DNA from: Sphagnum compactum
Lineage: Eukaryota; Bryophyta; Sphagnopsida; Sphagnales
DNA: 64,000 bases
Direction of reading: 5' to 3'
Assembly (NCBI GenBank): GCA_965153455.1
Contig: OZ234503.1
Coordinates: forward strand, 2,232,001-2,296,000
Part shown: one piece after another, positions 35,381 to 47,141 of the stretch
How positions within the stretch are numbered: position 1 is the stretch's first letter
How the letters are laid out: every line of letters begins with the position of its first letter
Translations under genes and position numbers: made by a program
Notes under the pieces: model-generated
Seen by the model: the letters and a program-made list of their open reading frames with translations, nothing else
What the model was told of the DNA's origin: nothing
The model's database searches: none

Positions 35381-38140
35381 TTTGTCAATGTGATGAACAT
35401 ATTGCATTGTCAACCATGTTAATAATGACTTTAAATCTTCATTGTATTGCATAAGATACAAGATATGATTTTTACTTGGGTAATAATTAGCTCCAAGCAT
35501 ACTAATAAGGTCCATACTATAGCAAACACATTGTTGTTGTAACTAATGAAATATGATATCATTGATGGACATTTTGAAATCTTTCCCTATTTTTGACCTT
35601 TTAAGCTATACATGCAAATGCTAACAAAATCAAGGAAGTTTAATGGACTATCAATTCATGATTACGTTGTCAAAATCTAAAGTTGGTTTAACATGTGCAA
35701 GTTTTTTTAGACAAGGAACGTGTTGAGAAAAAAAATGCGTCACATAATTACAAGAAGGTGAGGATGTGCTATTATTTCTATGAGGTTCAAAGGAAGTCTG
35801 CACGTGGAAAATAAGTTCTTTTGGCCTTCAATCCTTCTAATTACTTGTAAAGATTTTGTTGGACTGGCTTGTATAATACAAAGTTGTGTAGCCTTTCTGT
35901 ATAGATGTAGTTTGTGCCTTCACATTTTTTTTCAATGTTCTAGTATATTCCATTACTATTAGTTCTCTTGAATGGAACAAGCCATCAACAAATGAAACAT
36001 GGCAATTGATTTTTCACTTCTTCCAACAAGATGTCAAAAATTCCATTTTCCTACACTTAATTGGTTATGTGACAAGAATTAGGTTCATTATCACCAAAGT
36101 AACACATGTACCCATGACAATTTTCAAGGCGACCATGAACCTTATTGCCCATTTGGCTCTTGGCTTTTAGTTGATTTTCATCGTAATAATAGAATACTGA
36201 GAAGGAAGCTTGATGGGAGCCTTGCAAGGAGAAGAGTATAAATTAATGTGGAAACCTACATTTGATTTTGTGCATATGTCTCTCACCTCAATGCTCACCA
36301 TTGTGCCATTTGGAATTCTAGGAGCTAATGAGACCTACATGTAGGTTAATGTTATTCTTGGTTGTCATTTTGTTGTCAAATGAGGGAAACTCTTCATCAT
36401 GAGCTCCATATGGTTTTTGAATTGAGAATGCTCCCTTGATAGGAGGATATGATTAAGATGGATGGAATGTTAATACATTTTTTTGGGATGTTGAGCACTC
36501 CCCAATAGAAGCACCTCTTTGGACCCCAGTCACAAAATATAAACAAATGTGCTCTCCTATATCCCACCTTTTCAGTTTACTGTAGTACCTTTACCATTTG
36601 GCACAAATTAAATTATTTTTCATTATGCCAAACTTTTGAAAATTTATTCATTATTTGTGTCAAAATTTTATTAAGTTTAAAAGTTCAACTGTCAGGATTT
36701 GAACCACAGACCTTCCATGGTGACTTAAAATTGAAACAATTTAAACACACTAAACTACTCTATAACATTGACAAAACCTAGTTTATTATTTTGTATAATC
36801 ATTACCTGCCAAAAAACACAGAATTAAAAACCAGGTGCTGAAGTTAAGATTTCAGATTTAAATAATTATTTGGCAATTTGTTGCCAAAGTGGTAAAGGTA
36901 TTACTATACACATGAGAGTTGAACTTTGGGCAAACCATATGGGGTAAATCTAAGGTGCTATTGAAAATATCTTGGGGAACAATTTGAAACTTGGGGAATC
37001 TGTTAGGAACCCCATGAGAACATGATGGGAACACATTGGGAATGAGGAAAAAACAAAACACACCCCCCCCCCCCACCCCCCCCTTAAGAAGAAAGAACTG
37101 GCCCCCTCATGAGTGCATGCTGAACCTTCTCATTGGCTGCATGAAACTTTTATTTCCAAGACTGTTTGTCAACATTTTTGGCCTGGGCTACTGGCAGGGG
37201 CACAAACTGTGGGACATAGTAGCAAAATGGAAAGCAGCTGTCGTCACAGTAGCCCATGAAAAGCTGTCGTAAGGGTAGGTCTTCCACTCACCAACTATTC
37301 CATCGTATGATGGCAAAAGGGTTTTTATGTGCAAAAGGGTTTTTTTCGGTGCACCTTCCTATTTGCTCAACCCCACTCCCTATGAAAGAAACTCACACTT
37401 AACAGTTGCAGGTGTAGAGAGTTAATGTGAGTGGAGATCAAGCCAAAATGTTTTTGCACTTTGTACAATCAATTTTTAAGGTAGGCCGACCCAAATTTGC
37501 GGGCCTGGTGGGTATCTCCAGAGATCTGAGGGGAAAATAGGTGGTGGGGGGTGGGTACACCCAACAAAATAGGGACCAACATATCAACCTTTTATTTGAA
37601 CACCCCAATTATTTGAGTGGGGATAGTACAAATAATGGGCGAGTAAAAACTCATGGAAACCTATCCAAAGTAGGTGTGCTTGTAAGATTCCAAGACCTCG
37701 TGTAGGCATAAGGTGCTACCTTTTTTGAGGAGGCATTCTTAAAGTGTGTTGGGTGCCCTCCAGAACCCAGATAGATACACTAGGAATTTTTCCTAGTGTT
37801 TCACTATGTGTATTACTTAAATCTGATAGCAAAGTTCATGTGAAGTTCTTAATGTATTAGGTATAGGAGAAGGTTTTGTAACTAGGACATTCTGGATTTG
37901 AGGGCTTGTCCCCTGGCCGGTAGACTCAACAACCAAAAACTAGTATATGAAAGTTCTCATACCTAATGTAGGGAAGATGTTTTTGTAAAGATGGAGAGCA
38001 ACATTAGATATCTTGGAGAAGCTTTCCGGACCTAAAGTAGCAGACCTTTTCTCTTTCTAAAGATGGACAAAGGTTCCCCTACTGGAAAGCAATGTAACTT
38101 TTTTTCTTTGTACTTTTTGGTCCTTCACCTGCCCTAAGAA
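35381..38140. other. Intergenic spacer
   Basis: No gene was recognised. It contains a TTGGGAAC-rich patch at 36955-37045 (see findings) followed by a C-rich tract (37060-37083). ORFs at 35780-35962, 36858-37076 and 37036-37272 show no domain. Confidence 0.4.
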
Positions 38141-38736
38141 AACCTGTAGATGAATTAATTTTCTTCAGGACCAGGACAAGGGACAAACCGCATTAGGTGT
38201 GTGGTACACACTGCACATGTACCTTTACCAGTACATTAACGTGCATGGAAAAGTGATCTGGACAAATCGTGCCCGGCTTCTCAGTCGTTGGAAGTTTGCG
38301 CGACCTTACAACCTGTAGATGAACTGATTGTTCTTCAGGAGGATGGCGAGAGACAAACAGATCTGGGCGAATTGGAGAAAAAATGCGTTTGATATGACTA
38401 CAAATCTACTGTGATTGGAGACTTCACATTCAAAGTTTCATCAAATTTGCCGAGATATGCATGCGCGCTGCAGAATGATTTAAATGTGTCTAGCAGTACT
38501 AAAATGTGCAGGGCAGTGTGATCTGGAAAACGATGTGTATGTCTCCTCCTCATTGTCGATGTATTTGTTTTTCTTCAGGATCTTCACGGGGCCAACAATC
38601 CTGTCTAAAGTTTAAGGAGGAACTTGTTCTATTTACAAAAGGACGTTAGTGAACCTCTCGCCAACAGGTTCGTGACGACATTTTGTAGTCGTACGGTTTG
38701 AAGAAGCAGGAGGTGAAGAGATTTCAGCTACATAAC
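38141..38736 (+). repeat. 5' flank of SDR-C
   Basis: Partly matches the flanks of B (GATGAACTGATTGTTCTTCA), D and A (TGTGTGGTACACACTGCA near 38200; GTCTCCTCCT near 38540). It contains two diverged copies of a TTCTTCAGGA-centred segment (38165-38200, 38325-38400) and a third short one at about 38570. Confidence 0.5.
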
Positions 38737-41041
38737 ATGGGGAAAGATGCTGAGAGGTACGTGGGTGTTATGTCCTTTCTGCCCCCTTTCTCTCACAACC
38801 TAGCAACCAGATGCTTGGGATATATCTCAGGTTTAACACACATTCAATTTGTGCAAGTCGATCACATAGTTGTTGGGGGAAATCTACCGTAACCTTTTAC
38901 AGTTCTAAGATTTGGAATACCCAAAAGTTTCTGCATCTCTTCATGATTGTAGGCCCTCTCGCTCCACTTTAGATACTCAGAACATATTATGAAATCTGTT
39001 TCGCATCAGTATGGGTATTCTTCCACCTCTTGTGCTTGGCTCAATCGTTTTCGGTTTCCATGATGGTTTAGACAACGTTTTCCTCGTGTTCCATGAATGC
39101 AACCTAAATTTGTCTTGGATGCATCGAGTCTTCATAAGCCTTCATGAGGATCTTTTCCCTTGGCCTCACTGTTCTTCGATATCAATTGGAATGAATTTGT
39201 TCCTGAATTTCTATAAAATGGTAGAACCTAAGCTAATATATGATTAGTGGTAACAAACATGAAATTAACCTGTCTTAATGGAGTCACTCTTCCTAGATGG
39301 AAGATCGGCTAGTTGATTTGTGAATGTTTTCTTTCTTTCTCCAAGTTATTGTTTTCCAGGGGTTTTCTTTTGCATGCTGACGGGTTCTTGCTGCAATCCT
39401 CATTACTTCTGAAGAATTTTTCAAGGGTATGATCTTCGCTTCTGCAATTGACAGTCACAAGCTTTTCTTGGATGTGTTCTCTTAGTTGTGCGGTCTCCTG
39501 TAAGGCTTTTGAAAGTGAGATGGTTTCAGGTGGTGGTCCAAAGACACAGTGGCAGTGGTGACAGGAGCAAACAAAGGCATAGGCTTGGCGATTGTACGCC
39601 GATTGGCGAAGGAGGGTATTACTGTTGTGCTTACAGCTCGTGACACAACCCGTGGTAAAGAGGCCCTTGAATCTTTGAAAAGCCAAGGGCTTCACAATGT
39701 GAAATTTCATCCTCTTGATGTTGCTAGCCCAGAGTCCATATTAGCACTTGCAGAATGGCTGCACAAGACCTATGGAGGCATTGACATTCTTGTAAGCACA
39801 TTTGAAGCATACAAACTCCTCAAAATTTCTACTTTTGTCCTGTGTTAAGTGAAACATTTTTGAGTTTCAACAAATTAAATCAAACGAAGTTGTTTGTGAA
39901 AGTTGAAGCATAAGCATATGTTAATGATGGAAACCTTAAAAGGATTCAATTGAAAAACTGCAAATTGATGGGTTATCGATGTTCTATTTCCTACTCCAGA
40001 TCAATAATGCAGGCATTTCAAGCCTTCATAAGGACATGACCTTCGAGAATGTGAAACTTGTATTGGACACAAATTATTTTGGTGTTAAAAATGTCACAAA
40101 AGCTCTCCTTCCTCTTTTCCATGATGATACACCTGGTGGTGCTCGAATTGTTGTTGTGGCATCTACCCTTGGCCAACTCAAGGTAACTTGGTTGGGTTCC
40201 CCTACTCTGCAACAACTCATAAATGGTCATCTTTTTTGCACTTGAATGGAATCTTTGGCTCTACTCCACATGGATAGGTATGCAAGCAGAACAAAGTTTT
40301 CTGTTTTTTGGGAAGCCATATCTAGGTGGAATCTCAAAAACATTGTGAATGGTTATGGATTACTAGACTGTGAAAAATTACTATTAATTGAAACGAATAT
40401 CCATGCCATTTTGAGCAAACCAATAAGCAAGAGAAGTCACATTGATGAAAGTCATGGTGTGACAAGATGATTGTTTGATTCATAGTTTCTAAACTATAGG
40501 TTGACCCCCATGTCCAGCAATGTGAATATTCTGATCATGTTTGATGTATGTTGTTGTGTGTGTGCCAAACTTCAGCACCTAGAAAGCAAGGATTATGTTA
40601 AAACTCTCTCTGACAGGGAGCACCTTACTGAAGACTTTGTTGACAGTTTTGCAAATCACTACTTGAAGGATGTTGCAAATGGGTCTAAGAAAGAAGGGGG
40701 TTGGCCCAATGAGTGATTGGGTCAATTCAAGATATGGAAGGTCTGCGGAGGACTATACAGTTTCCAAAGTTGCAGCCATTGCTTATGTGAATGCCCTACA
40801 TAACATTCTTGTTGCCCAACCTGGAAAAGAAAAGAAAATCAACGTGTTCAGCTGTTGCCCTGGTTATGTCGACACAGACATCAATGGCAAGACAGGAGTG
40901 AAAACATGTGAAGAAGGTGCTGATACCCCAAGAGTGAAAACAACTGAAGAAGGTGCCGATACCCCAGTATGGTTAGCACTCCATTCTCCAGAAGGAGGTT
41001 CTGGGAAATTCTGGACAGAGAGAAAAGTAATTGACTTTTAA
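38737..41041 (+). pseudogene. SDR-C: reductase copy with 2-bp frameshift
   Basis: Exons are 38737-38756 (MGKDAE plus AG), 39530-39791, 40000-40182 and 40576-41041, with the same GT-AG introns as A and D. The cofactor motif TGANKGIG, NNAG and the Ser of VVASTLGQLK are present. In the last exon two bases are missing relative to SDR-D around 40708-40712 (GGCCCAATGAGTGATTGG), giving a TGA at 40714-40716 after about 200 residues. YTVSK and the rest follow in the shifted frame. Beyond that, a 36-bp in-frame tandem duplication repeats VKTCEEGADTPR/VKTTEEGADTP. A sequencing error would restore the gene, since all other sites look functional. Coding sequence is closest to SDR-D. Confidence 0.85.
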
Positions 41042-43760
41042 AATCAATGATGTTTTGGAGTCCCATTTCCTCTAATCCCCAATTTCCTCACAAAGGAGCA
41101 TATTAAGGATAGTATGGAGTTGGCTCATTTTGACGAATAGAGTTATCTATTCAAACTACAAGCCTACCAAACTGTTTTCCCTAATTTCAAATATGAACCC
41201 CTAAGTTTTGTGTCTATGGAAATTGGAATTAGTAGTAGAGTACCAACAACGCCATCTGTGTACAACCTGTTACTAAACTAGTTAGTCCACTAAGAGGTGG
41301 AACAGGTTTAGAAATCATACCCTTACTTGTTTAAACTTTTACTATATTTGTTTCAATGACCACTGTTGTAAGTCAACCTGTGGAAGGTAGTGAGAGATCT
41401 AACAAGAAACATGATGAACTTGTTAATCTTCATTCACTATTCTAAACAGTAGATTAGAATCTTTGGAATTCATATCTACTAGTGTACCTCTGACCCCGCA
41501 TCCCCGATTTGAGCTTCCCATGTGTGTTCTGGCTAAATTGAGGTGGATATGCAGTGTGTTTGTAAATTTTGAAGTTGACACTTCCAGTTGGAAAAAAATT
41601 CATTAGGATTGGGAGGCTAACCAAGAAACCTCATGTTGTAACTTGTAACCATTACACCACTCAAATGAGGTGCAATATTGATGGGAGTTTGCTCAACTAT
41701 CTCACCATTCAAATAAGTCAGAATACTGATGGTCTAATATAAACATTAACTGCATAAAATCGACTTAAGTGCAAAATTAAGTTTTATCATTTAGATTGGC
41801 CAAGGTCTTCAAATTGCCTCAATGTGTGGGAATAATAAAATTCACATTCACATTTCAACACATGGATTTGGAGTTTCTTGTACTTATTTCACACCGCATT
41901 CAAACTTCTAATGTGAAAAATACATGTCTTGATCACTATATTTCTTGGCATAGCTTTAAGATTCAACATAATGAACTGAATTATTCCCTCTTTTACAAAC
42001 TTGAATTCAAACTGGAGGTCTATGAATGAATCTTGATGTTTTATTTGTATGTGTTGGGAGTGTAACAGAAGGCTTTATTGGAAGGGTGAGACGATTTGTA
42101 TTGAAATAGTGAATCATGCAACCAGACTCTAAGGAACAATGTCATTATATTAGTCCTCAGAGGATCATAGCAAGAGTTATTGAATTTTCAAAAAATCAAT
42201 ATATGATAAAACTATGTACATATTATCACCCCAATAGAAGCTTAAAGAGTAAAACCTCAAGAAGCCAAAAACTCACTATCACCTAAAAGAACTTGGAGAA
42301 TATCTTGATCAAACTTACATACTTGTGAGCAATGAATCGATGATACAGCCATGAGGGAAGGTAAAACCAGAAGAAGATATGAATAAAGAATGATTCACTC
42401 TTAGCATATGCACATGAAGGAAGAAGCAGATCTGCCCACGATCTTCCACAAACCTTGGCAGGTAGAAAATCCCGACTTTCTGCTTGGCCGCACTTGGTAG
42501 ACAGACAGACAACTCTACCACGATAGCTCCCCCTTCCGCCCTGCCTAGGAATTGTGGCATTCCTTTTGGTATTCTGCCCAAGTTTCTCGCGAGTGTCATC
42601 GTTCACCTTCATTCTCACCTGCCTAGTTCTTGAGGTGTCCATCCTCCATAGCCATTTTCTCACTATACACCATACACGCACTTTGTTTCTCCAAAAACAA
42701 AATATAATATAGTAACATTTTTTTCATCTTTCTCACCATGGGACCATCTCAAGAGCCATGTTTCCAAGTTGCAAAAACAAACTTTTAATGCCAAAGCTTT
42801 ATGTGGGTTTATGTAGGGTTGGGTTGGGAACAAAAGGATTTTGATGGGTTATTGATAGGAACAAGAGGAATTTGATGGGAATTGTTTGGGAACTTGATGA
42901 GAACAAAAGGAAGAATATGCAAGATCGATATGGTCTTTTTTCACTTCAACATAAGTACTATTTATACATGAATGTGTCTTAATTACATTACCCTAAGGTT
43001 TAGTTTCGGCATTAAATATTCCTCAAAATAGTGAAATGAAAATTTGTGAAAATATGAAGTTGACATGTTGAAAATCATCATAATTATTAGGCTACATTCT
43101 GAATAACTTGACTAATCAAATCACAATATTATTCTAGATGATGGAAAAAACTATAATTTCAAAATTTTAAAACAAATTCAATTTTTGAAAAAAAAATTAT
43201 TTGTTTTGTCAATGTGGAAACTGACCCTAGGCTACAGTACCTAGCTATCTTCTCATCTTTCCAATAACATGGTCACTGAACTCATTAAGTTCTGCTACAT
43301 GGGCTTCCATTGATTTCTTGCCATTAAGTCCTCCCTGATGTACTTCTATATAAGCTTGTAGATCTCCTGCGGTAAGGTTTATGCTTATTGGCTTATTCAT
43401 GCGTATTGGATCAGGTTAGATTAATTTGATGAAATTCTCCCTTGATCAAATTTCTTCAGTTGTAACATCTGCATGCAACATGGTCTCTAGACATATCGAA
43501 AGTGCTAGAAAACTCAAATTTATTTCACCTGCAACTACTATATCTCTCTTATGGAATGATGTCAGATATCAATATGTTTAATCCTGTATGGTGAAATGAG
43601 GGTGATATGCGCCCTTTATTTTCAGTTGATATCACTGTTGCCCTTGGTTGAAAGATTCCAAGCTCTCCTAAAAATCCCACTATCCAGATAGCTTCACTCA
43701 TAGCCTGGGAAGTATGCATTCAACCCCTGTATTCTGCTTTTGTCATTGGTGGGTGTAAGC
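41042..43760 (+). repeat. 3' flank of SDR-C with an insertion absent from unit D
   Basis: Colinear with 49451-51300 beside SDR-D (shared GGTCTTCAAAT..CC, ATCACCCCAA.., CTCATTAAGTT.TGC, GTTGCCCTTGGTTGA). Between about 42400 and 42905 it carries about 500 bp not present in D. This extra piece is GC-richer and holds a minus-strand ORF (42283-42681) that I cannot assign. About 41,090-41,500 also has no obvious partner in D. Confidence 0.6.
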
Positions 43761-44147
43761 AAGAATGACTGTTTCAAAAATGGCCAAGTATTTTGGGCAG
43801 TTACTGTACTTGAAAATGCCTAATTAAAAAAATTAAAAGTTTCTTTGTTGTAATCCATTCAATGCTCCAAAATACTGTGATTGATTTCTTAAAAAAGAAA
43901 GAACAAATGAGAATGTAGCCACATGCATTTTTCAGATCTTGAAACATGTTTTACTGTGCCCATTCAATTAACGCTAGATCTTGCTATTGGGGGATGGATT
44001 CGGGAAATGTTTTTGAAGGGGAAACTGTTTGGAAGGATTTGTTTTTAATAGATGACCTATGAAAAAATGCCACATGGCCCCCAAAAGCCCCCTACAAAAG
44101 GTAATTTTTTTGATGGAACGTTGACATAGTTAGAATGCTTAGTTCAC
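43761..44147. other. Spacer between SDR-C flank and TIR element
   Basis: No gene or repeat was recognised. Confidence 0.4.
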
Positions 44148-45633
44148 TATACTTGTCATTGAATCAATCTAGATTTGCATTTGGAGGTTGGATTCCCAAA
44201 CCTTGTATTTGGAGGGAAATTAAGAGTTTGGAAGGGGGTTTTCCTTTTATTAATTGGCATGTGGACCAATGACACCTATTACAAAACCTCACCAGAGGGG
44301 TCAAATTTAGTTTAATGGGATGGAAGGGCAAATAGATTGTACAGTACATTGTTACCTTCAATTTATTTAATAATAATTCTACAATGGAGGGCATGGATTC
44401 CCAACCAATGTACTTGTTATTTGTCTTGTGCATACAAGCGTCTGTGAATGGTCGCAGTCCTTTGTGCACGCATTTGAATGCAACCCTATGATCAAATGCC
44501 CAGTCTTAAAAAATGTGTTTGGTCTTTTTATATAATCCTATTTTTTTAAAAAATTTGGTGCGGTTATGGGCATGGAAAAAAAATTCGGAAAAAAGGGCAG
44601 AACGTTATATGTAGTCATGTTTGGTTATGGGAGAAGACCATCACATTGTAACACACATACTTGAAAACAAATATGATGGCAATGAAGCTTTTAAGGGTGG
44701 GTTTAATAGACAACCAAGATAAACAAAATACAAATTAAAAAAAGAATGTTGGGTAATGGGGTTATGGTTCCCATTAATGAGCACGAAATTGCTCATTAAT
44801 AAACCTTAAACCCTAACAAAGATACAATGCACAAGAATTAACAATGAACATCTTCTTTTGGCAGCACAATTTTTAATCGTCAAAAGAGAGTCCCTTAAGA
44901 TTCTTATTATGCATAAAAACTTTGCATTCCTTTCAAAAAAAAAATAAAATAAAAATCAAAGTTTAAACTTCAGCATGATTTACATGATCATTCTTTACTT
45001 TTAATCTGAGCTTCAAATATGTCCTCTCTATGAGCTAGGGTAGAAAAATAGTTTTAATTTTGCTTAAAATTTTTAAGTCCTAATGCTATAGTGCTAAAAA
45101 ATTCTGATCTATTCGTGATAGTAAAACATGTAGAGAATGACAGTCCAAGTTTGAGAATTCACTTACAGAAAACAAGAAAGGCAAATAAAAGCATGCAAAA
45201 ACAAGCCACTAAAGAACATAACAATCAAGACACCAGCAATATACAATTAAAATAGAAGACAATAAACTAAAAAAGCATAATCTGCCATGAATCAGCTAGC
45301 ACTAGCAACGGAAGGTGCACTAGTTGTGGCGTGTGAAAGAGATGAGGAATGCTTCCCAAGCGATGCAGCACCCTAGAGACTCCCAATGACCTAGGCATGC
45401 TGATTAACATTAAATAAATGAAAGGTTTAGTAAAATAAACAATCTATTTGCCCTTCCATTCCATTAAAAAAATTTGACCCCTCTTAGAGGCCTCTAAGAG
45501 GGTTTTGTAACGTGTGTCAGTGGCCAATTAATAAAAACAAAATCCGTTTCCAAACACTTAATTTGCCTCCAAATACAAGGTCTGGGAATCCAGCCCCCAA
45601 CTGCAAATCTAACATTAATTCACTGAGAAGTAG
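44148..45633. mobile_element. DNA element with ~190-bp terminal inverted repeats
   Basis: 44148-44340 and 45439-45633 are inverted copies of each other (AGATTTGCA.TTGG, GATTCCCA.ACCTTGTATT, TTTATTAATTGGC, GGAAGGGCAAATAGATT), roughly 80% alike by eye. The right repeat contains an extra palindrome, CCTCTTAGAGGCCTCTAAGAGG. The centre has no recognised transposase. Part of the centre recurs at 17.36-18.06 kb. Long inverted termini recall Mutator-like or fold-back elements. I could not define a target duplication. Confidence 0.6.
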
Positions 45634-45916
45634 ATTAAATCTATATATAAAAGGGTCTCAACATTCCATGAAAAAATTACCCCATCTGTGGGGGCGTATT
45701 TTTGGCATGTGGCAATATTCCCATAGGTTATGTAAGAAAAAATAACCCCTTCCAACCACACTCTCGATCACCAGGTGATGTTCAGTGGGGGCCATGTTAA
45801 CCCTACTTAATCAAACACGTTTAGATGAGGAAACAAAACAATGTCATTTTGTAATAACTCAAAGTTTGATTAATGCTTTTCAGGTGTCATTATTAATTCG
45901 TGTACGGTGCCCTCCA
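45634..45916. other. Spacer left of SDR unit D
   Basis: No gene or repeat was recognised. Confidence 0.4.
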
Positions 45917-45926
45917 GATACACAAG

Positions 45927-46035
45927 GAATTTCTCACAGTGCTTCTGTGTGCTTCATTGTGGAATTTCTCACAGTGCTTCTGTGTGCTTCATTGTGGAAT
46001 TTCTCACAATGCTTTTCTGTGTGCTTCTTTGTGTT
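45927..46035. repeat. 35-bp minisatellite upstream of SDR-D (about 3 copies)
   Basis: The unit GGAATTTCTCACAGTGCTTC followed by TGTGTGCTTCATTGT is repeated, the last copy diverged. The inverted homologue in unit A (about 16985-17083) has about two copies. The difference in copy number separates the two units. Confidence 0.75.
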
Positions 46036-47141
46036 GCGAAAGTTCGCTGGAAGTTTCAAACTGTGTTTGGTGTGTGGTACACACTGCAAACGTACATTTT
46101 AAAATCACCCACCCGCAGTTCTGGCCCGTGCCATTACTTAGTGTACGCCAACAACGTGTACGCCACCTAGTGTTGGCAAAGATATTTCGTATAGCCAATG
46201 ATGTGAGGCAGCATTCACCCGGTGGTCCCAGGTTTTTTTCCTTTTGAGGGAGGGTCGGGGTGTTGGATTTTTTCTGTTCCCAATTTGTTCCCATGAAATT
46301 TTCACTCTGTTTTCATCCAATTCGCAAGTTTTCAATATGTTCCTCAAGTTTCCAATGTTTTCCCCAACTTGTTCCCAATAGCTCTCACTTTATGCCTTAT
46401 CCTGTGCCCTCAGTTTTACTCTTGTAACCTGTACAAAGGAGCCCAAAGGATGAGATTACAACATATCATATCTGTTTCAGGAATGTTCAAATCTTGATTT
46501 AAAAAATTTGTGCCCAGCTAAACAAAGACATTGATCAGTGTGTTTTTTTTTTTGTGAAATATTGCCAAATTTCAGACCTGAAAAATATGATTTCGACCTA
46601 TACAAAGGATTTTCCACCAAAAAAATAACCCAAATTTGTCAGATTTCCAATAAAAAAGTTCCAGATCATCAGATTTTTAGGATAAGTTCTGCTAGGTAGC
46701 CAAGAATAAAGAAGGATCCTGTTTTTTTTTCTACTTTCACATTTAGTCTGTAACCAAATCTGGCTGAATCATCTTATGGATGAAGGCCACTTCAGCTACA
46801 TCACAAAATCTTTAAAAAAAACCTTGATGCTGCTGGCAAAAGTTCAACTGAAGTTTCAACCTAAGCTGTAATTTTGACCGTGGTGTGCGGTGCACTGCAG
46901 AATTTTGGAAATATCCAGAGCACTGTAATTTGGAAAAGAATGTGCCTGTCTCCTCCTGATTCGACGCCTGAACACGCGTTAATGTATTGTCCGGGGCCAA
47001 CATTTCTCTAAGTTTGGGGAGGAACTCATTTTATTTGCAAAAGGAGGTTGGTGAAGCTCTGGAGAAGTGGTCCTTCCTGGAAGACATTTTCTAGTCGTCC
47101 GGTTTGAACAGGCAAACGTGAAAAAATTTCAGCTACACAAC
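46036..47141 (+). repeat. 5' flank of SDR-D
   Basis: Inverted homologue of 15908-16985 (unit A), with parts shared with B. It includes the palindrome-like TGTGTGGTACACACTGCA, the GTTCCCAA-rich stretch (46270-46390), and GTGCCTGTCTCCTCCTGATT. The bases before the start read CAGCTACACAACATGGG in A and D. No clear TATA box was seen. Confidence 0.6.
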
